This document shows positions 27,570 through 37,359 of a stretch of DNA of 64,000 nt, piece by piece; within the stretch, counting starts at the first letter, position 1, and each line of letters starts with the position of its first letter. The DNA lies in NCBI RefSeq assembly GCF_001941425.1, contig NZ_CP009244.1, positions 496,001 to 560,000 on the forward strand. The letters run 5' to 3'. The notes beneath the pieces are model-generated. The model was given only the letters and a program-made list of their open reading frames with translations, searched no databases and was not told where the DNA came from. The position numbers and the translations under genes are program-made. The DNA comes from Corynebacterium ammoniagenes DSM 20306 (GTDB lineage: Bacteria > Actinomycetota > Actinomycetes > Mycobacteriales > Mycobacteriaceae).

Positions 27570-27788
27570 ATGGCTAAGGAAGGCGCAATTGAGGTAGAGG
27601 GTCGCATTGTCGAGCCGCTGCCAAACGCAATGTTCCGTGTCGAGCTCGATAATGGGCACAAGGTTCTTGCTCACATTTCCGGCAAGATGCGTCAGCACTA
27701 CATCCGTATTCTCCCAGAGGACCGTGTTGTAGTGGAGTTGTCTCCTTATGACCTGACCCGCGGACGCATCGTCTACCGCTACAAGTAA
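27570..27788 (+). CDS. infA: Translation initiation factor IF-1
   Basis: The 72-residue OB-fold factor starts [20 protein letters not shown] and ends RGRIVYRYK. The ATG at 27570 has AGAGG upstream; an in-frame ATG at 27546 would add eight non-family residues. It is separated from map by the erm and mhp blocks, whereas infA often follows map closely in actinobacteria. Confidence 0.97.
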   Translation: MAKEGAIEVEGRIVEPLPNAMFRVELDNGHKVLAHISGKMRQHYIRILPEDRVVVELSPYDLTRGRIVYRYK

Positions 27789-27811
27789 AAACCGAAAGCC
27801 TCCTTAATCAG

Positions 27812-27835
27812 GGGCGCTCGCAAGGTCGGGCGCCC
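27812..27835 (+). terminator. GC-rich hairpin after infA
   Basis: GGGCGC (27812-27817) pairs with GCGCCC (27830-27835). There is no T-run, so it may be a weak terminator or a leader structure of the rpsM operon. Confidence 0.4.
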
Positions 27836-27972
27836 TATTAATACCTCAGGCCACGGTGGCCCGAGCCTGTATCATAATGCCATCCAAAGTCCCGGTCGGA
27901 CCGGGCGAAGCATGGCATGGTGCGGGGCGGTTAAGGAGAAAACCACCGTAACAACCCGAAAGGACAAGCCAC

Positions 27973-28341
27973 ATGGCACGTCTAGCTGGTGTTGATCTTC
28001 CACGCAACAAGCGCATGGAGATCGCGCTCACTTACATTTACGGAATCGGCCCAAGCCGTTCCAAGGAGCTGCTGGAAAAGACCGGCATTTCTCCTGACCT
28101 GCGCACCGATAACCTGGACGACGATCAGTTGTCGGCGCTGCGTGACGCAATTGAAGCTTCCTTCAAGGTAGAGGGTGACCTCCGCCGTCAGGTTCAGGCT
28201 GACATTCGTCGCAAGATTGAAATCGGTTGCTACCAGGGTCTGCGCCACCGTCGTGGTTTGCCAGTCCGTGGTCAGCGTACCAAGACCAATGCGCGTACGC
28301 GTAAGGGTCCGAAGAAGACGATCGCAGGAAAGAAGAAGTAA
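27973..28341 (+). CDS. rpsM: 30S ribosomal protein S13
   Basis: Head protein contacting L5 and the P-site tRNA. The 122 residues start [25 protein letters not shown] and end with the basic [17 protein letters not shown] tail. It is the first gene of the alpha operon, with AAAGGACA upstream. Confidence 0.98.
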   Translation: MARLAGVDLPRNKRMEIALTYIYGIGPSRSKELLEKTGISPDLRTDNLDDDQLSALRDAIEASFKVEGDLRRQVQADIRRKIEIGCYQGLRHRRGLPVRGQRTKTNARTRKGPKKTIAGKKK

Positions 28342-28344
28342 TAA

Positions 28345-28749
28345 ATGGCTCAGAAGACTCAATCCACGTCGCGCCGTTCCGGCCGTCGTGTAGTCAAGAA
28401 GAACGTGGCCCTCGGCCACGCTTACATTAAGTCAAACTTCAACAACACCATTGTTTCCATCACGGATCCATCCGGTGCTGTTATCTCTTGGTCCTCTTCC
28501 GGACAGGTTGGTTTCAAGGGTTCACGCAAGTCCACTCCATTCGCAGCGCAGATGGCAGCTGAGTCTGCAGCTCGCAAGGCGATGGAGCACGGCATGAAGA
28601 AGGTTGACGTATTCGTTAAGGGCCCAGGTTCGGGCCGCGAAACCGCAATCCGCTCACTACAGGCTGCCGGCTTGGAAGTTTCGTCTATCTCTGACGTCAC
28701 TCCTCAGCCACACAATGGCTGCCGACCACCGAAGCGTCGCCACGTTTAA
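28345..28749 (+). CDS. rpsK: 30S ribosomal protein S11
   Basis: Platform protein of 134 residues with the conserved [19 protein letters not shown] and C-terminal [13 protein letters not shown]. It lies 3 bp after rpsM. Confidence 0.98.
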   Translation: MAQKTQSTSRRSGRRVVKKNVALGHAYIKSNFNNTIVSITDPSGAVISWSSSGQVGFKGSRKSTPFAAQMAAESAARKAMEHGMKKVDVFVKGPGSGRETAIRSLQAAGLEVSSISDVTPQPHNGCRPPKRRHV

Positions 28750-28771
28750 GGGAAGGAAGAGAAACTAAACT

Positions 28772-29377
28772 ATGGCTCGTTATACCGGCCCCGCTACTCG
28801 TGTATCCCGCCGTCTTCGCGTCGACTTGGTCGGTGGCGATATGGCTTTCGAACGCCGCCCATACCCACCGGGACAGGCTGGCCGAAACCGCATCAAGGAA
28901 TCTGAGTACCTGCTGCAGCTCCAGGAGAAGCAGAAGGCAAAGTACACCTACGGTGTTCTTGAACGTCAGTTCCGTCGCTACTACGTAGAGGCAAACCGTC
29001 AGCCAGGCAAGACCGGCGACAACTTGGTTGTCCTGCTGGAATCTCGCCTTGACAATGTTGTCTACCGCGCAGGTCTGGCACGTACTCGTCGTCAGGCACG
29101 TCAGCTTGTCTCCCACGGTCACTTCACCGTGAACGGCAAGAAGACCAACGTTCCTTCCTACCAGGTTTCGCAATACGACATCATCGATATTCGCGAGCGT
29201 TCCCAGAAGATGGAATGGTTCGAAGAGGCTCAGGACCGTCTCGGCGAAGCTGTTGTTCCAGCTTGGCTGCAGGTTGTTCCTGAAACCCTGCGCATCCTCG
29301 TGCACCAGCTGCCCGAGCGCGCTCAGATCGACGTTCCGCTGCAGGAGCAGCTCATCGTCGAGCTTTACTCGAAGTAA
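28772..29377 (+). CDS. rpsD: 30S ribosomal protein S4
   Basis: Primary 16S-binding protein of 201 residues. Motifs include RRLRVDLVGGD at the N-terminus and an S4 RNA-binding domain with LARTRRQARQLVSHGHFTVN. GGAAGGAAG precedes the start. Confidence 0.98.
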   Translation: MARYTGPATRVSRRLRVDLVGGDMAFERRPYPPGQAGRNRIKESEYLLQLQEKQKAKYTYGVLERQFRRYYVEANRQPGKTGDNLVVLLESRLDNVVYRAGLARTRRQARQLVSHGHFTVNGKKTNVPSYQVSQYDIIDIRERSQKMEWFEEAQDRLGEAVVPAWLQVVPETLRILVHQLPERAQIDVPLQEQLIVELYSK

Positions 29378-29500
29378 ACTGTTTAACCGTACGGTGCCTT
29401 TGCGGCGCGGTGCGGTTATCACAGGAATCAGTCGGATTCCTTTTCATAATTTTCACCCTCTACCGGCGTCAAATAGCGGTCGTCGACAAGGAGAAGTTCC

Positions 29501-30508
29501 ATGCTTATCTCACAGCGCCCACAGGTTACCGAGGAATACATCGATTCCTCCCGCTCCCGTTTCGTTTTCGAACCACTGGAGCCAGGTTTCGGTTACACCA
29601 TCGGTAACTCCATGCGTCGCACCCTGCTGTCTTCCATTCCTGGTGCAGCAGTAACTTCCATCAAGATTGATGGTGTTCTCCACGAGTTCACCACCATCAG
29701 CGGTGTGAAGGAAGACGTTTCCGAGATCATCTTGAATGTCAAGAACTTGGTACTGTCCTCTGACTCTGATGAGCCAGTAGTGATGTACCTGAGCAAGGAA
29801 GGCCCTGGCGCAGTTACCGCTGGCGACATTCAGCCACCAGCTGGTGTGGAAATCCACAACCCAGAGCTGCACATTGCAACTTTGAATGATACTGCGAAGT
29901 TGGACATGGAACTCGTCGTTGAGCGTGGCCGTGGCTACGTTCCTGCAGCACCAACTTCTGGTGACATCGGACGCATTCCGATTGACCAGATTTACTCCCC
30001 GGTGCTGAAGGTCTCCTACAAGGTCGAAGCTACTCGTGTTGAGCAGCGCACCGACTTTGACAAGTTGATCATCGACGTGGAAACCAAGAACTCCATTTCT
30101 GCCCGCGACGCCCTGGCTTCGGCCGGTGGCACCTTGGTCGAGCTCTTCGGCCTGGCTCGCGAGCTGAATACCGCTGCTGAAGGCATCGAGATTGGACCAT
30201 CCCCACAGGAGTCCGAGTACATCGCCGCTTACAGCATGCCTATTGAGGACTTGAACTTCTCCGTACGTTCGTACAACTGCCTGAAGCGTCAGGAAATCCA
30301 CACCGTTGGTGAGCTCGCAGAGTGCACCGAGTCGGACCTGCTGGATATCCGCAACTTTGGACAGAAGTCCATCAACGAAGTGAAGATTAAGCTGGCTAAC
30401 CTGAATCTGGCTCTCAAGGACACCCCTGAGGACTTTGATCCAACCCAGCTCGAAGGCTACGACGCAGAAACCGGTGACTTCAAGGATCCGGCTGCAGATT
30501 CCGAGTAA
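29501..30508 (+). CDS. rpoA: RNA polymerase alpha subunit
   Basis: The 335 residues comprise an N-terminal dimerisation domain ([20 protein letters not shown]) and a C-terminal DNA-binding domain ([27 protein letters not shown]), joined by a linker near residue 230. The ATG has AAGGAGAAG upstream. It is the fourth gene of the alpha operon. Confidence 0.98.
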   Translation: MLISQRPQVTEEYIDSSRSRFVFEPLEPGFGYTIGNSMRRTLLSSIPGAAVTSIKIDGVLHEFTTISGVKEDVSEIILNVKNLVLSSDSDEPVVMYLSKEGPGAVTAGDIQPPAGVEIHNPELHIATLNDTAKLDMELVVERGRGYVPAAPTSGDIGRIPIDQIYSPVLKVSYKVEATRVEQRTDFDKLIIDVETKNSISARDALASAGGTLVELFGLARELNTAAEGIEIGPSPQESEYIAAYSMPIEDLNFSVRSYNCLKRQEIHTVGELAECTESDLLDIRNFGQKSINEVKIKLANLNLALKDTPEDFDPTQLEGYDAETGDFKDPAADSE

Positions 30509-30523
30509 ATAGCAATTGTGCTA

Positions 30524-30542
30524 GACCAAGAAATTCTTGGTC
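30524..30542. promoter_or_regulatory. Near-perfect palindrome between rpoA and rplQ
   Basis: GACCAAGAA-A-TTCTTGGTC, with 9-bp arms, starts 15 bp after the rpoA stop. In RNA it would form a tight hairpin; in DNA it could be an operator. No T-run follows. Confidence 0.5.
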
Positions 30543-30579
30543 GCGCGCTTTACCTAATCCGCACACGAGGAGTACTTAA

Positions 30580-31095
30580 ATGCCTACCCCTAAGAAGGGT
30601 GCCCGTCTCGGCGGCTCCGCTAAGCAGCAGTCACACATGCTGAGCAACTTGGCAGCTAGCCTGTTCGAGCACGGCGCAATCAAGACCACCGATGCGAAGG
30701 CCAAAATCCTTCGTCCATACGCTGAAAAGATCATCACCAAGGCTAAGGGTGGAACCCTGGCTGACCGTCGCGCAGTGTTGAAGCTCATCCCACACCAGGA
30801 TGTAGTAGCTCACCTCTTCGACGATCTGGCGCCTCAGTTTGAAAGCCGTGCAGGTGGCTACACCCGCACGATCAAGCTGGACAACCGCTCCGGCGACAAC
30901 GCTCCAATGTCCCAGATTTCTCTGGTTCTGGAAGAGACCGTGTCCGCTGAAGCAACCCGCGCAACCCGCGCAGCAGCTTCCAAGCAGGCTGAAGAAGAAG
31001 CCGTTGAAGAGACCGACGTAGAGGAAACCACCGCTGAGGAAACCCCAGCAGAGGAGACCCCTGCCGAGCAGGACGCTACCGAGGAAGAGAAGTAA
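30580..31095 (+). CDS. rplQ: 50S ribosomal protein L17 with acidic tail
   Basis: Large-subunit protein near the exit tunnel. The first ~120 residues are standard L17 ([21 protein letters not shown]). The remaining ~50 are a Glu/Thr/Ala-rich acidic tail with repeated EETPAEE units, an extension known in actinobacterial L17. It is followed by a strong terminator. Confidence 0.97.
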   Translation: MPTPKKGARLGGSAKQQSHMLSNLAASLFEHGAIKTTDAKAKILRPYAEKIITKAKGGTLADRRAVLKLIPHQDVVAHLFDDLAPQFESRAGGYTRTIKLDNRSGDNAPMSQISLVLEETVSAEATRATRAAASKQAEEEAVEETDVEETTAEETPAEETPAEQDATEEEK

Positions 31096-31121
31096 AAATT
31101 CTCTAGCTCTGAGCAGCTTTG

Positions 31122-31166
31122 AAGGGCCGTGTATCCAACCCGCGTGGTTGGCGCGCGGCCCTTTTT
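31122..31166 (+). terminator. Intrinsic terminator of the alpha operon
   Basis: AAGGGCCG (31122-31129) pairs with CGGCCCTT (31156-31163), with inner CCAACC/GGTTGG, followed by a T-run to 31166. Confidence 0.92.
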
Positions 31167-31189
31167 CTATGCAGGTAGAATCCCAACCT

Positions 31190-32062
31190 ATGACTGCTTC
31201 TGCTGACTTGGTTCGCCTGCGCTTTGACATCGCCTACGATGGCACCGATTTCCATGGGTGGGCTAGCCAAAAAGGTCAGCTTCGCACGGTGCAAGGGGTC
31301 TTGGAGCAGTGCTTGACGATGATCCTGCGCCACCCCATTGAACTGACCGTTGCGGGGCGCACCGATGCTGGCGTACATGCTGCCGGCCAAGTCGCCCATG
31401 CCGATGTACCCGTCGAAAGCCTGCAGCAGCGCAGCATTGACGGGGAGCCGGCGAAATTGGTGCGTCGTTTAGCAAAGCTTGTCGATGACGATATCCGCAT
31501 CCACAGTGTCTCCTTCGCTCCAGAAGGATTTGACGCCCGTTTTTCTGCGCTGCGCCGGCATTATGTTTACCGAATTACCACCGAGGAGGCCGGCGCTTTG
31601 CCGACCCGCCTGCGTGATACCGCGACGTGGACTCGGCCCGTGGATATCGATCTGATGCAACAGGCCGCTACTACGTTGGTGGGGCTGCATGATTTCGCCG
31701 CTTTTTGTAAAGCCAAACCCCATGCCACGACGATTCGTGACTTACAAGAGTTCTACTGGGTCGATGCCTCCACACCGTCAGAGCCGAATCTTTATGAAGC
31801 GCATGTGAGCGCCGACGCTTTTTGCTGGTCGATGGTGCGCTCTTTAGTCGGCTGCTGCCTAGCGGTCGGGGAGGGCCGACGCGATATCAACTTTGTGGAA
31901 GCCATGTTGGGCGAATCTGAACGCTCGTCTTCGATTCCCGTCGCCGCTGCCAAAGGCTTGTCTTTAGTCGGCGTGGACTATCCCGCTGATGAAGACCTCG
32001 CCGCGCGCACGATGGTCACCCGCGATAAAAGAAGCGCTGCCAAGGACTTGCCCGCGGGATAG
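31190..32062 (+). CDS. truA: tRNA pseudouridine(38-40) synthase TruA
   Basis: Modifies the tRNA anticodon arm. The 290 residues include the catalytic Asp region [16 protein letters not shown] and [10 protein letters not shown] near the N-terminus. The ATG at 31190 is chosen: TAGAAT at 31176-31181 lies 8 bp before it, suggesting a leaderless transcript. In-frame ATG 31169 and TTG 31148 are less likely because they sit in or beside the terminator. Confidence 0.93.
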   Translation: MTASADLVRLRFDIAYDGTDFHGWASQKGQLRTVQGVLEQCLTMILRHPIELTVAGRTDAGVHAAGQVAHADVPVESLQQRSIDGEPAKLVRRLAKLVDDDIRIHSVSFAPEGFDARFSALRRHYVYRITTEEAGALPTRLRDTATWTRPVDIDLMQQAATTLVGLHDFAAFCKAKPHATTIRDLQEFYWVDASTPSEPNLYEAHVSADAFCWSMVRSLVGCCLAVGEGRRDINFVEAMLGESERSSSIPVAAAKGLSLVGVDYPADEDLAARTMVTRDKRSAAKDLPAG

Positions 32063-32136
32063 ACTGACATGTGCAACGCGCGGTGTTTCGGGGGATTCGC
32101 CGCGCTGGAAACACGTCGATTCGGGGGAATGTCACG

Positions 32137-33426
32137 GTGTCGCAGATCGCGCCAACAACTAAAGCACAAGTATCAGGCCATAAGTTTCTCGTACGTCGCA
32201 TGCAGCACGCGCTGGTGTTAGGCGATATCCGGATGATTCACGATCCGCTAGCCAGCCGGCGCCGCGCACTGATTTTTGGCCTGGTTGCCGTACTGCTTAT
32301 CGCGCTGGGGTCCGGGCTTTTAGCCTGGCTGCGCCCCGACCCAGATCCGGGTGACGCCGCGCTTGTGCGCTCGGAGCAGTCCCAACTCTATGTGCGCGTC
32401 GACGAGACTCTACATCCCGTAGCCAACCTAGTGTCCGCGCGCCTTATTCTGGGCGAGGCCGCCGAGCCTGTCACTATCGGAACCACTGCTTTAGAAAACT
32501 CCGACTTAGGCACGCCCTTGGGGATTGTGGATGCACCGATTGCCTTGTCCACACCACCTGAGCTCGACCCTTTGGCCCCGCCACCGCCGAATACCTGGGC
32601 CGCATGTCTTGCCGAGCCCTCCATCCAGGAGCCACCCTTTATCACCAGCGCCACCCGCGATGCCGCAGAGACAGACCGCGAGATTGTCGTGACCGTGGGC
32701 CATGAACTACACAATCTTCCGCAACCAGCCGCAGCATATGTCACCTACCAAGACCGCGACTGGCTCATCGCGCAGCAAGGTCGCGCGCTTTTACCCGCCG
32801 CTGATAGCGACGAAGGCCGCATTATTCGCCGAGTTCTTAAACTCGAGCACGCCGTTGCTGTCCCACCGGAATTTCTCAACACCTTCGCCGAAACCCCGCC
32901 GATAAAAATCCCAGATGTCGACCTCCGACGCGCCGAGAACCAGATGTGGGCGCAGGGCGATGGCGGGATAGTTGAAATCACCGAGACCCAAGCAGAAATC
33001 CTGCGCGCGGCCGGCGCAGATATCACCAACATCAACCCAGACGAGCTCGCAGAGCTTGCCACCGTGACCAACACCGAGATTGATACGCTCCCAGCCACCG
33101 TGCCCAGCATGATCAGCGCCGAGGAGTGGCTGTGCGCCAATTCCGACGGCGAAGCAGCAACACTTGCTCCGGTGGAGGGACTAGTAGAGCTATCCGGTGA
33201 TGGCCCGGCGCGCTATTTCACCGGGTTAACCGGTGGGGCAGTAGCGGTTGATACCGGGTTTGGTGTGCACGTTATCGAAGAAGCCGGCCGCCGCCACGAG
33301 TTGCCCGATGCTTCGCTTGTCGATGCCTTGGGCGTCGCCGTTCACGAAGCCGCCTGGCCGATTGTGCGCCTGTTGCCTGAGGCCTCGGCGTTGACGCCCG
33401 AGAACGCGCTAACTGCAAGTTACTAA
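32137..33426 (+). CDS. eccB: Type VII secretion core protein EccB
   Basis: Structural component of the ESX membrane complex. The 429 residues start at GTG with GGGGGAA upstream. The N-terminal TTKAQVSGHKFLVRRMQHALV is the EccB signature, followed by one membrane helix (about residues 47-67) and a large periplasmic domain with a Cys pair (near CLAEP and LCANS). The frame is open 66 bp upstream but lacks family sequence. Its last 155 bp overlap the 3' end of mycP on the opposite strand. Confidence 0.9.
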   Translation: MSQIAPTTKAQVSGHKFLVRRMQHALVLGDIRMIHDPLASRRRALIFGLVAVLLIALGSGLLAWLRPDPDPGDAALVRSEQSQLYVRVDETLHPVANLVSARLILGEAAEPVTIGTTALENSDLGTPLGIVDAPIALSTPPELDPLAPPPPNTWAACLAEPSIQEPPFITSATRDAAETDREIVVTVGHELHNLPQPAAAYVTYQDRDWLIAQQGRALLPAADSDEGRIIRRVLKLEHAVAVPPEFLNTFAETPPIKIPDVDLRRAENQMWAQGDGGIVEITETQAEILRAAGADITNINPDELAELATVTNTEIDTLPATVPSMISAEEWLCANSDGEAATLAPVEGLVELSGDGPARYFTGLTGGAVAVDTGFGVHVIEEAGRRHELPDASLVDALGVAVHEAAWPIVRLLPEASALTPENALTASY

Positions 33427-34576
33427 GCACACCGGCGAGGATCATCGCTAATACCCCGCCACCGCCTGCTGCGGCGAGCACGATTTCGAGCCGTTGCGGT
33501 GCGCGAGATTGCGTGCTCGCAGCAGATTCAATCGCCACCGTGCGGGAGTCCACAGGACTAGTACCCTCCAGATATTCCACAGTGGCCAGCGGGTCGTGGA
33601 CCCGGTTGGCAGACTGCGCCGAGCCATAGATAATCTCGCGGATCTGCTGAGGAGATAGTGCCGGATTGCGCTGCAATAACAATGCGACCGTGGCGCTGAC
33701 CGTCGGGGTGGCATAGCTGGTGCCGCTAAAGCCACCTTCGCTGCCATTTTTAATCGCCCCGCGCATCCATCCGGCGCCCTGGGGATGAACCGCAATATTA
33801 ACGGTGCCTGGCGCGCTGACCCAGTCCTCGGTGACCACGGGAAGCGAATACTCGGCTAACTCATATTCGCTGGATAACGCTGCAACGGGAATGACGGTAT
33901 CTTCCACCGCCGGGTAGACCACCATGCCTGGTTGGCAGTCACCGTCGATATTGCCGGCAGACGCTACGACGACGGCGCCGTCGTGTTCGGCGCGTAGGAG
34001 GGCATCGCTAAGCTGCTGGGAATCTAAGCTCTCGGCCTGCGCACGTGTCATGCATGCCACCACCGATAAGCTGATAACGCGCGCACCGGCATCGAGGGCG
34101 GCATGAATTGATTGTGCCATCGTGGCCAAAGACCCAGCGCTTTCGGAATCCGGCGCATCGCGGTAATGCAGCGAAGATTGGCGAATCGCGACCAACGAGG
34201 CCTCCGGCGCAATACCCATCTCGCGTGCACCAATGACGCTGGCGACCACGGTGCCGTGAATATCGCAGTCATGAAACGGCGCGGGTTCATCTGGGGTGAT
34301 GAAATCCGGCCCCGGCTCGAGCTGCGGAAATTGCTCGTGTTCGGCAATCCCCGTATCAATGATGGCGATTTTTACGCCTTGCCCCGTGGCCAACCCATGC
34401 AGGCGGGCGCGGTAGTCCTGCTGTTTCGGCGTAAAAGACGGACTCTGTGCAGTGCCAATTGCTACCGCGCATGCGGTATCTTGCGCCTGCGCAACTGGCT
34501 GTGCCAGCGGCAGAGCCACAGGCACAGCCACCACACCTGCTACCAAGGCGCCAAGGCCAATGAGCAGCCGGCGCAT
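33272..34576 (-). CDS. mycP: Mycosin subtilisin-like protease of the T7SS
   Basis: Membrane-anchored serine protease that stabilises and processes ESX components. The 434 residues have a signal peptide (1-32), catalytic Asp74 (IIDTGIAEH), His107 (CDIHGTVVAS), Asn209 in SAGN, and Ser287 (GFSGTSYATP). A C-terminal membrane helix is followed by an Arg-rich tail of about 50 residues. The tail is encoded opposite the eccB 3' end. The ATG overlaps the eccD stop (TAATG). Confidence 0.92.
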   Translation of the reverse strand: MRRLLIGLGALVAGVVAVPVALPLAQPVAQAQDTACAVAIGTAQSPSFTPKQQDYRARLHGLATGQGVKIAIIDTGIAEHEQFPQLEPGPDFITPDEPAPFHDCDIHGTVVASVIGAREMGIAPEASLVAIRQSSLHYRDAPDSESAGSLATMAQSIHAALDAGARVISLSVVACMTRAQAESLDSQQLSDALLRAEHDGAVVVASAGNIDGDCQPGMVVYPAVEDTVIPVAALSSEYELAEYSLPVVTEDWVSAPGTVNIAVHPQGAGWMRGAIKNGSEGGFSGTSYATPTVSATVALLLQRNPALSPQQIREIIYGSAQSANRVHDPLATVEYLEGTSPVDSRTVAIESAASTQSRAPQRLEIVLAAAGGGGVLAMILAGVLSNLQLARSRASTPRPQATGAQSARRLRERRRPRHRQAKHRATRGGGRLLR

Positions 34577-35901
34577 TAGCCTAGTCCTCGAATGAACTCG
34601 AAGAGTCCGGCGAGATGCGCGGCCATGGGCAGACACAACACGAGCGCGATGGCTTCGCAGCGCTCAGCCCACCGCAACGTGGTCGGCGAGGCCGAGTGAA
34701 TGCGCGGCGCCCACCACGGTGATGTCACCGCAGCGAGAAGCGGAATGCTTGCCACGATCCATAAAATCACCGGCACCTGCCCGTGATAATCCGCCACGGC
34801 TACCGCCGCCGGCGCACACAGCGCAGCGGCTAAAGCCAGCACCATCAGCGACCACAACACCACCACCTGCCGGTGGCGCGCGGCATGCAAAAGCAACGAC
34901 ACACACAACATCAGTGCCAATAAAGTGCTGACTACCGGGGTGGTGGCACTGGTGATGGCGACGTGGGCAAGGGCGGGCAGGGTAAACATCGACAAGCCAA
35001 GGCACAGGCCTTCATAGATAAAGTGCGCGCGTTGCGAGCGCTGATCTACATTGTCAACGAGTGTATCTGAGACGGATAAATCTTGCCCAGCGGTTGGTAG
35101 CTGCGGCACCCGCAATCCCGCCACCGCAGTCGCAAGACCCGGCGCGCTAGCAAGCACAATCACCGCTGCGGCGATCACGGTCCCGGCGCTGCGTGGAACG
35201 CTAAGCCCGGCGATAACCAAGAACACAGCGCACAGTACCGCGGCACTGGTGGTGCGCACGTGTGCAATATTTAACACATGACACCCAAGTCCAACCAGCG
35301 CACACGTTAGTGCTGCTGCATACAACCCCAAGCTGAAATCGCGCACGGAGTCCATCGGCCAACCCGCCACGCCTATGCCCGCCGCGAGCGATGCAGCGAT
35401 GATAATGAGCCAACCTAGCCGCAACCCGCGATGCCACACCGCAAGCACCGTCGCGGCCACCGCAATCGATGCTCCCGCCAACGCAATAGACCCGGCGAGA
35501 TGCGTCGGGGTCAAAAATCCCACTACCGCACCTAGTGCTATCAGCGCGCCATTGATCCAGAGCTGCATAATCCCGCGCGCAGAGTGCTCACTGCCAGAGG
35601 CAATTAACGCCTCCGCCGAGTCACGAATAACCGGGGCTGGCAATTCTTCGGACGGGGATAAAAGCACCACGGAGCCATCGACAAGCTGTGTGGCCGATAG
35701 CGGTGCCGACGGATCCACCAACCGACCCCCAGCGGTAGATATCCGCCACGGCCGCGATACGGACGGTGCGCCGACCAAGTCCGTGACCTCAGTAATCATT
35801 TCATTAAACGACGATGACGCCGGCAACGCCAAGTCAGCTTCTTTGCGGAATTCTCCCACGTGACAACGCACAGTAACCCGCACACTTTGTGAAAAATTCA
35901 C
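34576..35901 (-). CDS. eccD: Type VII secretion channel protein EccD
   Basis: Likely pore-forming ESX membrane subunit. The 441 residues have an N-terminal ubiquitin-like domain (about 1-85) and about eleven hydrophobic segments. The GTG at 35901 (protein start NFSQSVRVTVRCHVG) is preferred because GGGGGAA precedes it, the same ribosome site as eccB. It is divergent from eccC and translationally coupled to mycP. Confidence 0.88.
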   Translation of the reverse strand: MNFSQSVRVTVRCHVGEFRKEADLALPASSSFNEMITEVTDLVGAPSVSRPWRISTAGGRLVDPSAPLSATQLVDGSVVLLSPSEELPAPVIRDSAEALIASGSEHSARGIMQLWINGALIALGAVVGFLTPTHLAGSIALAGASIAVAATVLAVWHRGLRLGWLIIIAASLAAGIGVAGWPMDSVRDFSLGLYAAALTCALVGLGCHVLNIAHVRTTSAAVLCAVFLVIAGLSVPRSAGTVIAAAVIVLASAPGLATAVAGLRVPQLPTAGQDLSVSDTLVDNVDQRSQRAHFIYEGLCLGLSMFTLPALAHVAITSATTPVVSTLLALMLCVSLLLHAARHRQVVVLWSLMVLALAAALCAPAAVAVADYHGQVPVILWIVASIPLLAAVTSPWWAPRIHSASPTTLRWAERCEAIALVLCLPMAAHLAGLFEFIRGLG

Positions 35902-36037
35902 TATTTCCCCCGAAATAAGTATGTAGTTTGTGAGCTCCCCACCTTGCTCAACCGCCTCCATTGTGGCTTACTAGTGGTGGCGTGTCCACCGGTTATGTGG
36001 GCACACGTTTCTTCGGGGGAAGAAGGGGGATATAACT
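35902..36037. promoter_or_regulatory. Divergent promoter region of eccD and eccC
   Basis: The 136 bp hold both starts' ribosome sites (GGGGGAA toward eccD; AAGGGGG at 36024-36030 toward eccC) and an inverted repeat GGTGG-CGTGT-CCACC at 35976-35990. No regulator gene is adjacent. Confidence 0.45.
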
Positions 36038-37342
36038 TTGGCGATCGTAGAACCGATCTCATTTGCGCTGCGCGATCCCGCGCCGCCAGTGCCGACCGGC
36101 AGTTTGGATGCCGAAGCCGTACCGCAAGCAACGCGCAGCCAGCCGCTGCCGCTGGTCCGCATCCTGATGCCGCTGGTGATGGTGGTGGTCATGCTGGCCA
36201 TGGTCGCGATGATGGTGCTGTCGTCCAATGGCGCACCGAATCCGATGATGTTGATGTTTCCCATGATGATGCTGGCCAGCATGGCGATGATGTTTAACCC
36301 GCAAAGCGGCAATGACCCGGATGAAACCCGGCGCACCTACCTGCGACATTTAGCCTCCCTGCGCGCGGAAGCACTTGATAATGGCCAAGCTCAGCGCCGG
36401 CACGAGCTGCACCGACATCCCGCCCCGGCGGACCTGCAAGCTCTTATCGCAACGTCCCGGCTGTGGGAGCGCGCCGGGGAAGACGAGGATGCTTTTGAAA
36501 TACGCATTGGCCTTGGCCCAGCGGCTTTGGCCACGCCGATTAATGTGGCCGAATCGGGCGCGGCAGAAGACCTGGACCCGGTGTGTGCGGTGAGTTTGCG
36601 GCACACCTTGGCCGCGGTAAGCACCGTTGCCGATATGCCCGTGGCGCTGCAGTTGCAGGCCTTTCGTTTCTTGGGGCTTGCCGGGGAAGCGGCGCGCGAT
36701 CTCGCTCGCGCGATGGTGCTGCAGCTGGCAATATTCCACGGCCCGGAAACCGTGGGATTTCGCGTTATCGGCCCTGGTTGGGAGTGGTTGAAGTGGCTAC
36801 CGCACACCCGCAACCCGGACGCCGCGCAGTTTGTCTGCTTGCTTGTCGATGACACCCCGACCACCGGGGTGGAGCCTTTTATTGATGATGCTGGCGTTGA
36901 TTGCATCATCGATATTGCCTCCCGTCGCACCACGGCATTGGGCGTGCGCGCGGAAAACGAAGGTTTGCTTTTGCTTGTCGATGCCACCTTGCGCGTTGTC
37001 ACCGCCGTCGGCGATGAAGAGCTAGGCGTACCCGATCTCGTCAGCGTTGAAGAAGCAACGACGTGTGCCAGGGCGATGGCGCAATTTAGCCGCCCTGAGG
37101 CATCCACGGCAGATACCCGCGTGGATCTATTGAGCTTGCTGGGGTTTGCGGATATTTCGGAGATGACCGGATCTGCGCTATGGCCGGGGCGGACCGGGGC
37201 GTCGCGGCTTGCGGTACCTATCGGGCTGTCACCGGCGCAGATACCGGTGATGCTGGATTTGAAGGAATCTGCCCAAGGCGGCATGGGCCCGCACGGGTTA
37301 TGCATTGGGGCGACCGGCAGTGGTAATTCAGAACAAGGATAG
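36038..37342 (+). pseudogene. eccC: T7SS ATPase EccC, 5' part, cut by the integrated element
   Basis: Encodes the two N-terminal membrane helices, the following soluble domain and the first FtsK/SpoIIIE domain up to its P-loop. The frame reads GATGSG, then the element replaces the conserved KSE with NSEQG and a TAG stop at 37340-37342. The stub of 434 residues thus lacks a complete ATPase domain. It starts at TTG with AAGGGGG upstream. Joined at the AA core to 59789-62129, it gives one 1,209-residue frame, the normal EccC size. Confidence 0.93.
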
Positions 37343-37349
37343 TGAGTAC
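37302..37349. other. attL: left junction of the element in eccC
   Basis: The left half is eccC sequence and the right half is one arm of attP. The crossover dinucleotide is AA at 37325-37326. GAAC (37331-37334) and GTGAGTAC (37342-37349) mirror GTTC and GTACTCAC at the right junction. Confidence 0.88.
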
Positions 37350-37359
37350 GATATAGGCC

